A program made the translations under genes and the position numbers. DNA of 10,557 bases, taken from NCBI GenBank assembly GCA_964574495.1, contig CAZNNT010000023.1, positions 1-10,557 on the forward strand. Direction: 5' to 3'. The stretch comes from HO2-45-28 sp964574495 (GTDB lineage: Bacteria > Patescibacteriota > Minisyncoccia > HO2-45-28). This document shows positions 1 through 5,661 of the stretch, one piece after another. Each line of letters opens with the position of its first letter. The stretch's first letter is position 1. Under the pieces are notes generated by a model, which saw only the letters and a list, made by a program, of their open reading frames with translations, was not told the origin of the DNA and did not search any database.

Positions 1-1
1 T

Positions 2-823
2 CGGAATCCGTTTGCGTCAAAAGATAAAAAGGGCCGGCTTTTGGTGGCGGCCGCAGTCGGCGTTAAAGATGACGCGCTAGAGCGCGCCAAAGCTCTGCTG
101 GAAGCCGGAGCGGACGCCATAGTCGTTGACATTGCTCACGGCCATAACATAAGAGCCCTTGAAATGGTGAAAATTTTAAAGAAAAAATTCGCAGGTATTG
201 AAGTTGTCGCCGGAAATGTGGCCACTCCGGAAGGCGTCCTTGATTTGATTAAAGCCGGAGCCGACGCGGTCAAAGTAGGTATTGGGCCGGGAGCGGCTTG
301 CACCACAAGGGTGGTTACGGGAGTGGGCGTTCCGCAGCTAACGGCCGTGCTAAATTGCGTTGGGTCCGCTTCAAAATTCGGCATTCCTGTCATTGCCGAT
401 GGCGGAGTAAAAAATTCAGGCGACTTTTCCAAGGCCTTGGCCGCCGGCGCGGATACCGTGATGGCCGGTTCGCTTTTTGCCGGCACCGACGAAGCGCCCG
501 GAGAATATATTATGGAAGACGGGCAGTCGTTTAAGCTTTTTCGCGGAATGGCCTCGCGCGATGCGGCGGAGGACAAAAATAAATTAGACGGAATTGACCC
601 CTTGACCGCGCTTGAGGCAGGCGGTTTTTCGCGCTTGCCCGAAGGCAAGGCCGGCCGCGTGGCTTACAGCGGCTCTGCCAAAAATGTTGTCGGCGACTTA
701 ATCGGCGGGCTTCGTTCGTCAATGAGCTATTTGGGCGCCAAAAATCTTAAAGAATTTCGCAGGAACGCCGAATTCATAAAAATAACCCAGGCCTCTTTCA
801 AGGAAGGCCAAGCAAGGAATTAA
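2..823 (+). CDS. guaB: IMP dehydrogenase / GMP reductase family protein, 5'-truncated
   Basis: This TIM-barrel oxidoreductase of purine nucleotide metabolism is cut by the window start; frame 2 is open from the first codon, giving 273 visible residues. Visible family marks, numbered from base 2, are the catalytic-cysteine loop GIGPGAACTTR (Cys100, codon 299-301), the phosphate-binding segment GIPVIADGG, then the second glycine-rich turn VMAGSLFAGTDEAPGE, FRGMAS, the flap end PEGKAGRVAY and the late motif GGLRSSMSYLGA. VGVPQLTA and PEGKAGRV favour IMP dehydrogenase (IMP to XMP, the step committed to GMP). However, the flap lacks an obvious Arg-Tyr pair of classical IMPDH, so a GMP reductase-type role is not excluded. 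The part where CBS domains would sit is outside the window. A terminator follows the TAA by 13 bases. The last 27 coding bases and 3 beyond recur after the gap at 988-1017. Family call is firm; IMPDH versus GMPR is less so. Confidence 0.88.
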   Translation, partial: RNPFASKDKKGRLLVAAAVGVKDDALERAKALLEAGADAIVVDIAHGHNIRALEMVKILKKKFAGIEVVAGNVATPEGVLDLIKAGADAVKVGIGPGAACTTRVVTGVGVPQLTAVLNCVGSASKFGIPVIADGGVKNSGDFSKALAAGADTVMAGSLFAGTDEAPGEYIMEDGQSFKLFRGMASRDAAEDKNKLDGIDPLTALEAGGFSRLPEGKAGRVAYSGSAKNVVGDLIGGLRSSMSYLGAKNLKEFRRNAEFIKITQASFKEGQARN

Positions 824-836
824 AATCGGGTCTTGA

Positions 837-870
837 CAGCCGCGCTTTCGGCGTGGCTGGTTTTATTTTA
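837..870 (+). terminator. Rho-independent terminator after guaB
   Basis: Stem CAGCCGCGC (837-845) pairs with GCGTGGCTG (851-859). It has nine pairs including one G-U, and loop TTTCG. A T-rich tract follows at 861-870 and continues T-rich to about 882. It lies 13 bases after the guaB stop, so it should end guaB transcription. The TTGACA at 833-838 is partly inside this hairpin and is not a credible -35. Confidence 0.85.
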
Positions 871-894
871 TTTTATTTTTTTGCCGGGGAGTTT

Positions 895-942
895 TATAAT
901 TAAGCCAGATTTGATTTGTTCGTTGACAAACAAAAAAGGAGA
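895..942 (+). promoter_or_regulatory. Candidate -10 box and ribosome binding site for the gap-truncated gene
   Basis: A perfect TATAAT lies at 895-900 downstream of the guaB terminator, and AAAGGAG lies at 936-942, six bases before a GTG start at 949. I see no good -35 at the expected distance; that region is a T-tract. The layout matches that seen after the gap: terminator, TATATT at 1091, GAGGAG, start. The promoter part is tentative; the ribosome binding site is convincing and decides the GTG start over the ATG at 944. Confidence 0.45.
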
Positions 943-948
943 AATGAG

Positions 949-977
949 GTGTCCGACCAAAAAAGCACGAAAAATCC
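949..977 (+). CDS. Start of a gene cut by the assembly gap
   Basis: Only nine complete codons are visible (MSDQKSTKN) plus two bases of the next, before the run of N. The GTG start is preferred because AAAGGAG sits six bases upstream; the overlapping ATG at 944 would be only one base from it. The product cannot be identified. The short Lys/Ser-rich beginning, and its position right after a guaB tail plus terminator, resemble the start of the phosphoesterase-like gene at 1145. It may be the allelic or paralogous counterpart of that gene. This is inference from layout, not from protein similarity. Confidence 0.45.
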
Positions 978-987
978 NNNNNNNNNN
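978..987. other. Assembly gap (10 N)
   Basis: Ten consecutive N join two contig ends. Both ends carry versions of the same locus: guaB tail, terminator, A/T-rich leader, ribosome binding site and gene start. The gap is therefore probably a scaffolding join between variants, and its true size is unknown. Any reading frame crossing it is meaningless. Confidence 0.97.
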
Positions 988-1017
988 CTTTCAAGGAAGG
1001 CCAAGCAAGGAATTAAA
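988..1017 (+). repeat. Second copy of the guaB 3' end (30 bases)
   Basis: Bases 988-1017 are identical to 795-824, covering the last eight guaB sense codons, the stop and three bases beyond. The sequences then diverge while keeping the same architecture. The second contig therefore begins inside a guaB tail. It is either the same guaB reached through another strain's downstream sequence, or the remnant or end of a second guaB copy. No further guaB coding is visible here. Confidence 0.9.
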
Positions 1018-1034
1018 TTTTTCGGAGTTGACAA

Positions 1035-1067
1035 CAGCCGTTTTAATACGGCTGGTTTTGTTTTTTG
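1035..1067 (+). terminator. Rho-independent terminator (second guaB tail)
   Basis: Stem CAGCCGT (1035-1041) pairs with ACGGCTG (1048-1054). It has seven perfect pairs, a six-base loop, and a tract of GTTTTGTTTTTTG. It is the counterpart of the hairpin at 837-859, sharing the CAGCCG/GGCTG ends but with a different loop. That is what two diverged copies of one terminator would look like. Confidence 0.82.
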
Positions 1068-1068
1068 T

Positions 1069-1096
1069 TTGATTTACCCGCCGGATATTTTATATT
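1069..1096 (+). promoter_or_regulatory. Candidate sigma-70-type promoter for the phosphoesterase pair
   Basis: TTGATT (1069-1074), a 16-base spacer and TATATT (1091-1096) lie between the terminator and the gene at 1145. The GAGGAG ribosome binding site (1130-1135) follows, nine bases from the ATG. Transcription would begin near 1103 and cover both overlapping genes. The boxes are imperfect matches in A/T-rich sequence, so this is plausible only. Confidence 0.45.
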
Positions 1097-1144
1097 TAAA
1101 TAGGTTTATTTGTCCGTTGAAAATTAAGCGAGGAGAAAGCGAAA

Positions 1145-2305
1145 ATGGCAAAAGTTGCCGAAAACCCTAAATCTAAAAATAAAATACGCAAAAGCAAAGA
1201 ACCGGCTAAAAAAATTGAAGTTTCGGCGCCAGACATCAACTCCGCTGAATTTCGGGATGAATTTTTTGGATTCATGCGCGGCAAAACAATAGGCGAGATG
1301 CGCGAGAAATTCGGCTTAACCGATGAACAAATTGAAACCCTTCTGAAAAATCCTCCGGAAAAACACGGAATATATAAGGATTCAAGCAGACACACCGCTA
1401 CTTACTTTTGCATTTTTAAGGGAGGGAGACTCCCTACGCGAGAAAGAATTTGGACTTATGTTTTGGCTCAAAATGAAGGGGCCGCCGTTGATATAATTTT
1501 TCCCGAAGACATCGGCTGGCGTAAAGAAAGATTGAGCGATCCATCTAATAGGAAACTTGAAAAAATGCGCATTGTGCCGATCGCCGATATCTGGTTTGGA
1601 GATCCTCTGCACGATGAAAATCTTTTTGCCGAAAAAATTTCCTGGATTGCCAGAGAGCCGCATGTTTTTTGGTTTTTTAACGGAGACGCCATCAAACCGC
1701 CTCCAGTCGGCGAGATTAAAGAAGGAGTTCTGGAAAGTTTATACACTGATTTTAGAAAAAAACTCGCGCCCATTGCTCATAAGTGGCTTTGGGCTCAAGA
1801 AGGATGCTTTGAGGCAAAATTACATCAGATAAAGGACGCTTTTGATCCCATTGAAGATCTTTGCAGCGAATGGAATATTCCTTATTTCAGAACGCCTGTA
1901 TCCGTTGGAATCCATTGGTCTGGAAACCTGTTTAAGTTTTATTGCATTCACGGTAAATCTCAAGCCCAGAAAAAGGGTTCAAAAATCAACGCCATCGCCA
2001 GAATTTTGGGAGAAGTGGAATTTCATCATTACTATGTTATGTCGCACATCAAAGACTCCATTTCAAATAAGCAGGTGCGGGTTTCGCAAGATGTCGGTAA
2101 ATTTGATTTGGTGGAGAGGAAACAGTATGTGTTTATCACGCCTTCTTTTGTGAGATACGACGGTTCTAGAGAGGCGAAGTGGGGCTATCCGCTTCCGGGT
2201 AGGGGCCAAGTGAACTGCGCTTTGTACAAAGACGGCGATTACCACTTTTATTCTTCGCCGATTGCCACAGGTCTTGTTGATGTGGCGGAGGAGAAAGCGC
2301 TATGA
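1145..2305 (+). CDS. Degenerate calcineurin-like metallophosphoesterase paralog with N-terminal wHTH-like region
   Basis: The protein has 386 residues. Residues 1-35 are Lys-rich and probably disordered. Residues about 36-92 look like a winged helix (helix EMREKFGLTDEQIETLL, then a beta-like wing), and about 143-386 align by eye with the phosphoesterase encoded next. Shared landmarks are LAPIAHK, FYC-x-HG, NGD and the C-terminal QYV...LYK-x-GDY. Metal-site residues are eroded: D148-x-W150 replaces D-x-H/Q, GCFE (220-223) replaces GNHE, and SHIK (300-303) replaces GHVH. NGD (179-181) and His269 remain. Catalysis is therefore probably lost or changed, and a structural or regulatory partner of the next protein is my inference. 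The start has GAGGAG nine bases upstream. The TGA stop overlaps the next ATG, indicating translational coupling. The substrate is unknown. Confidence 0.72.
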   Translation: MAKVAENPKSKNKIRKSKEPAKKIEVSAPDINSAEFRDEFFGFMRGKTIGEMREKFGLTDEQIETLLKNPPEKHGIYKDSSRHTATYFCIFKGGRLPTRERIWTYVLAQNEGAAVDIIFPEDIGWRKERLSDPSNRKLEKMRIVPIADIWFGDPLHDENLFAEKISWIAREPHVFWFFNGDAIKPPPVGEIKEGVLESLYTDFRKKLAPIAHKWLWAQEGCFEAKLHQIKDAFDPIEDLCSEWNIPYFRTPVSVGIHWSGNLFKFYCIHGKSQAQKKGSKINAIARILGEVEFHHYYVMSHIKDSISNKQVRVSQDVGKFDLVERKQYVFITPSFVRYDGSREAKWGYPLPGRGQVNCALYKDGDYHFYSSPIATGLVDVAEEKAL

Positions 2306-3327
2306 CAAGTAAAAACAACAGAAAACTGCTGGAGATTTTTAAGGAAGGCCCGATTCCGAAGGCGCTTCTTTTGAAAAAGTTTGGTTTTTCCGAAAAAGAA
2401 ATCAAAGAACATCTCGGCAACAGCATAGACGGCATTCGTCTTTTTGAGCAGAGGATGGAAAATCAGATTTTTTATCATTGTATTGAAGAATTGCCGCCGA
2501 CCGTCATTCCCAAGCGTATTTGGCAACACGCCCAATGTCCCGATCATAAGAAACCTTATTTCTGGTTTCAGTTTCCGGATACCAATTGGAAAAAAATGAT
2601 TTTGGTTCCGCTTTCGGACTTGCAATGGGGTTCAGAAGAATGTGATATCGCGCAACTTAAGGATTATATCGGATATATCAGGGAAAATGAGAATGTTTTT
2701 GCCTTTCTTAACGGTGATATTCTAAATAACGCTTTGCCCGATTCTCCGGGCGGATCAATTTTTTGGGATGTCGCGCGTCCTCGCGAACAAGTACGCACGG
2801 TCATTGATTTATTGGCGCCCATCGCGCATAAGATTCTCTGGGCTATTCCCGGAAATCACGAGGAACGCTCCATAAAAAGAGCGGATATAGATCCTTTATA
2901 CTGGATTTGTCAGAAGCTCGGAATTCCTTATTCAGACCAGCCAATTTTTGCCGACATCCTTTGGCGAAGTCACCGCTTCAATTTTTACTGTTTTCACGGC
3001 ATAAGCGGCTCCAGAACAATGGGCGGCAAGCTTAACGCGGCCATGCGCCCGATTGACTGGACGGAATTCACGATGTTTTTCATCATGGGGCACGTCCATG
3101 AACCAATGGGAAATCCTGTTACAAGAAGATGTATCCTTAGGGAATATAACGAAAAAGGACAATTAACCAGTTTAAGAGTTGTTGACAGAGAACAGTATGT
3201 GGTCATCTGCGCTGCTTGGTTGAAGTTTTGGGGCGGTTACGGAGCCAAGATGGGTTTTTCTCCCCAATCTCAAGGCGGAACGCCGTGTCTTTTATATAAA
3301 AACGGCGATTACGGAATATCAGAATAA
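2302..3327 (+). CDS. Calcineurin-like metallophosphoesterase with N-terminal wHTH-like region
   Basis: The protein has 341 residues. Residues about 5-62 look like a winged helix (PIPKALLLKKFGFSEKEI as helix-turn-helix, then a short wing). Residues about 98-335 form the metallophosphoesterase fold. Metal motifs in order are D106-L-Q108 (Gln where most members have His), NGD (137-139) with Asn142, GNHE (184-187), His232 in FHG, and GHVH (263-266). This set fits a two-metal phosphodiesterase or nuclease. The Gln variant resembles the PDLQ form I recall from phage-type members. With a DNA-binding-like N terminus a nucleic-acid substrate is plausible, but that is inference. The ATG overlaps the upstream stop (ATGA), with GGAGGAG eight bases before it inside the upstream gene. 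A terminator follows 23 bases after the stop. Confidence 0.82.
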   Translation: MTSKNNRKLLEIFKEGPIPKALLLKKFGFSEKEIKEHLGNSIDGIRLFEQRMENQIFYHCIEELPPTVIPKRIWQHAQCPDHKKPYFWFQFPDTNWKKMILVPLSDLQWGSEECDIAQLKDYIGYIRENENVFAFLNGDILNNALPDSPGGSIFWDVARPREQVRTVIDLLAPIAHKILWAIPGNHEERSIKRADIDPLYWICQKLGIPYSDQPIFADILWRSHRFNFYCFHGISGSRTMGGKLNAAMRPIDWTEFTMFFIMGHVHEPMGNPVTRRCILREYNEKGQLTSLRVVDREQYVVICAAWLKFWGGYGAKMGFSPQSQGGTPCLLYKNGDYGISE

Positions 3328-3350
3328 TTACGATTAGAGATAAAATTTAT

Positions 3351-3382
3351 ATCCTCCGACTAGCCTCGGGGGATTTTCTTTT
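3351..3382 (+). terminator. Rho-independent terminator after the phosphoesterase pair
   Basis: ATCCTCCGA (3351-3359) pairs with TCGGGGGAT (3366-3374). It has nine pairs with one G-U, loop CTAGCC, and a TTTTCTTTT tract from 3374. It closes the two-gene unit and lies immediately upstream of the next promoter. Confidence 0.85.
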
Positions 3383-3393
3383 GGCCGTTTTTG

Positions 3394-3446
3394 TATAATA
3401 ATGGTCTTGAAGCAGTTTCTTTGAAAACAAACCCCGCTTAAGGAGG
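3394..3446 (+). promoter_or_regulatory. -10 box and strong Shine-Dalgarno for the Lon-N/Clp gene
   Basis: TATAAT at 3394-3399 directly follows the terminator T-tract. No convincing -35 is present, and a TG sits just before the box. About 50 bases of leader end in AAGGAGG (3440-3446), nine bases before the ATG at 3456. This is the strongest ribosome binding site in the window and fixes the start codon. The leader has no obvious structure. Confidence 0.6.
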
Positions 3447-3455
3447 CGCGCTAAA

Positions 3456-5633
3456 ATGACCGATGAGCGTAAAGACGGCAAAACGCCCCCGGCGAAGAAC
3501 GGAGGCAAAAAAGAAATTCCGGAGTTCCTGCCTTTTATTTTTTCCCGCGGAAGTTATGTCACATTTCCGATAGGCGAATTTGTTGTTCTGAATCAAAGAA
3601 CAAGCGAGAAAACTAAATCAATGTTTAACAGTGCGGTTGTTAAACTTATTAAAAATATCGGATACGCGGTTTTGGCGACAGCTCAAGATGACGGAACAGA
3701 CCCGCCCGCGGCAGTCCTCGCGGAGATACGGGAAATAAAAGAAGAGGGCGGCAAATTGCTAATTGAGGTTAGGCCTTTCAAACGGGTTTATTACTTTGAT
3801 ACCCGTGAAATGCCGCCGGCATTAAACGGAGAATCTTCTTTGTCAAAAGACAAGTCGGGATTATTTTTTACGCGCTGGAGTTTTTTGGAAGACATTCCGG
3901 TTTCAGATGAACTGGCGTCTTCTGAAAGATTCCTGGAATTACTGGGATTGCTGCAAGAGCTGTTTTTCAAGTTAAACGGTAATTTGGGGCTTGCCCGGAT
4001 TGTTGATGATAAGCGGATTCTTGAAAAGATTTCATCACAGGTTAGTGTTGTTAACAAGGATAATCTTTCCGAAACGCTTGACGGCATTATGGAAATTCTT
4101 AACCAGCTTTCTATTCAAAAAGGTGAGCAAACAATAAATCTTATTTTACCCTCCCATATAATTCTTTCCGAAGAACGGGTCGCTGTTCGACTGCAAAGTG
4201 TGACGGCCTTGCTTTACGCCCTCATTTACGGCGAGATGGTTAATCCGTCCGCGGAAGAAGAAAGCGTAGAGCCGCCCGAACCGGAAACCGCAGAAAGGAA
4301 GGAACATTCTTTCATTCAAGGGGATTTAGCAAAACCGCGCCAAATTCCTAAACGCCTAGTGCCGTCGGAAGTTGAATCCGCGCCAGATTCTTTAACAGAG
4401 CTTGATTGGCGAACGCCGAGCGATTTTTTTACAAATGTCACTAAATTTCTTGATCATTACATTATCGGTCAGGATCGGGCCAAACGTGAAATTGCCAAGG
4501 TTCTTCTTAGATTTCGTCTCGGTTTTATTGACCCGCGGAGGCCGACTATTGGCGGATTTTTTCTTGGTCCTACCGGAGTGGGTAAAACAGAAATCATAAA
4601 GGTGCTTGCCAGATATCTATTCGGCAGTCCAGACGCTTACACTCATATTGACTGTAACGCTCTTAAAGAACAGCATGCCGGAACAGCCGTTTTGTTGGGA
4701 GCTCCTCCGGGCTACATCGGCTATGATGAAACTCCCCGCTTTAGCCAGTGGAATTTAGATAAGCATCATTTTCTTGCCGCGCTGGATGAGGGACAAAAAG
4801 AAGCCATCAGGAAACTTGATTTTGAAATCCGAAAGTTAGAAGAGGAATTAACCAAAAATCGAGGCAAGGGTGCTGCGAAAATTCAGGACGCGCTCTTTAA
4901 GAAAGGAGAAGAACGCGAAAAAGTGTTGGCGCGCGTCGGCTATCGCCCCGGCCAATATATATCGCTTGTGGCCTTTGACGAAATAGAACGGGCTCATCCG
5001 AATCTTTATGACATTTTACTCAAAATTCTGGATGACGGTTTGCTGCAGTTAAATAACGGCGAGGTTACGAATTTCCGCTTGTCCATTATTTGTTTTACTT
5101 CCAACATTTATGGCAAGGAAATTTTGGAATCTCTTACCGGCAAGAAGCGAATAGGCATTCGTTCTTTTTCATCGGAGCAAACCGCTATGGAATTTAAAAA
5201 GAATACTTGGCGCGAAGTCGTGGATGCGGCGGAAAGATTTTTTTCGTTCAACCCGGCTTTCTGGGGCCGTATTGGAAAAGAAAGCATGACGGTTTTTTAT
5301 CCTTTAGGCGAAGAACATTATATGCGTATTCTTGAAGACATTTTGATCGCTGATGAATTAGCGCGCGATCTGGGAGAAAAATCAGGCATCCGGCTGGATA
5401 TTACCGAGCGAGCAAAACAATATCTTATTGGCGAAGCGCGGGATGAAATAAACAGGGCTTTGGGCGCGCGAGCGCTGCGCAGGATATTTGAATTAAGAGT
5501 CAAAGACCCGATTATGATGCTTTTGGATAAAGGCGATTTGACTAGAGGCGATGCTATTTGGGTTGATTTGAAGCTAACCGAGGAGAAATCGAAAAGCGAA
5601 ATAGTTATAAAAAAATCACGCGGGAGCTCGTAA
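3456..5633 (+). CDS. Chimeric AAA+ protein: Lon-type N-terminal domain joined to Clp/Hsp100 D2-type ATPase
   Basis: The protein has 725 residues. Residues about 25-120 resemble the Lon substrate-binding (LAN) domain: FPIGEFVVLNQRTSEK, AVLATAQDDGTDPP, then RPFKRVYYF near the place of Lon's G-x-x-R-v. A helical stretch (155-260) recalls Lon's helical bundle, followed by an acidic/Pro linker (265-320). The ATPase starts at YIIGQDRAKREIA, as in ClpB/ClpA D2. It has Walker A GPTGVGKT (371-378), pore loop GAPPGYIGY (415-423), Walker B FDE (507-509), sensor-1 TSN (548-550), candidate arginine finger R605 and sensor-2 GARALRR (670-676). About 75 residues separate pore loop and Walker B, against about 20 usually, and are largely a charged coiled-coil-like segment. 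There is no Lon protease domain (no Ser-Lys dyad region), no first AAA ring and no Clp-N repeat. All ATPase motifs look intact, so it is probably an active unfoldase or remodeller. KKRIGIRSF (563-571) sits where ClpA has its ClpP-binding IGL loop. Substrate and partner are inferred only. Confidence 0.82.
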   Translation: MTDERKDGKTPPAKNGGKKEIPEFLPFIFSRGSYVTFPIGEFVVLNQRTSEKTKSMFNSAVVKLIKNIGYAVLATAQDDGTDPPAAVLAEIREIKEEGGKLLIEVRPFKRVYYFDTREMPPALNGESSLSKDKSGLFFTRWSFLEDIPVSDELASSERFLELLGLLQELFFKLNGNLGLARIVDDKRILEKISSQVSVVNKDNLSETLDGIMEILNQLSIQKGEQTINLILPSHIILSEERVAVRLQSVTALLYALIYGEMVNPSAEEESVEPPEPETAERKEHSFIQGDLAKPRQIPKRLVPSEVESAPDSLTELDWRTPSDFFTNVTKFLDHYIIGQDRAKREIAKVLLRFRLGFIDPRRPTIGGFFLGPTGVGKTEIIKVLARYLFGSPDAYTHIDCNALKEQHAGTAVLLGAPPGYIGYDETPRFSQWNLDKHHFLAALDEGQKEAIRKLDFEIRKLEEELTKNRGKGAAKIQDALFKKGEEREKVLARVGYRPGQYISLVAFDEIERAHPNLYDILLKILDDGLLQLNNGEVTNFRLSIICFTSNIYGKEILESLTGKKRIGIRSFSSEQTAMEFKKNTWREVVDAAERFFSFNPAFWGRIGKESMTVFYPLGEEHYMRILEDILIADELARDLGEKSGIRLDITERAKQYLIGEARDEINRALGARALRRIFELRVKDPIMMLLDKGDLTRGDAIWVDLKLTEEKSKSEIVIKKSRGSS

Positions 5634-5647
5634 TGAGCTCCTTTTTT
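5623..5647 (+). terminator. Rho-independent terminator containing the upstream stop codon
   Basis: GGAGCTC (5623-5629) and GAGCTCC (5635-5641) form a perfect seven-pair stem, with loop GTAAT and six T at 5642-5647. The TAA stop of the AAA+ gene (5631-5633) lies in the loop, so the 5' arm is coding. The T-tract runs directly into the pcm promoter. Confidence 0.87.
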
Positions 5648-5655
5648 GTTATGAT
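5647..5655 (+). promoter_or_regulatory. Extended -10 promoter giving a leaderless pcm transcript
   Basis: TGT-TATGAT (5647-5655) is an extended -10 (TGn plus box) that starts on the last T of the terminator tract. The ATG of pcm is at 5662, six bases after the box, which is about where transcription should begin. No Shine-Dalgarno is present before pcm. A leaderless mRNA is the simplest reading. Confidence 0.55.
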
Positions 5656-5661
5656 GTAAAA

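Noticed and set aside
136..648. Long reverse-strand open frame opposite guaB
   Set aside because: It is antisense to a clearly conserved IMPDH/GMPR frame, has no family features, and is explained by codon bias of the forward gene.
833..838. TTGACA as a -35 box
   Set aside because: It overlaps the guaB terminator stem and is more than 50 bases from the next TATAAT.
833..1170. Open frames running across the N gap
   Set aside because: They translate through unknown bases, so the reading frame across the gap has no meaning.
1145..3327. SbcD/Mre11-type nuclease operon
   Set aside because: There is no SbcC/Rad50-like ATPase next to it, and motif spacing and the C-terminal part do not look like SbcD; the AAA+ gene downstream is Clp-type and separated by a terminator.
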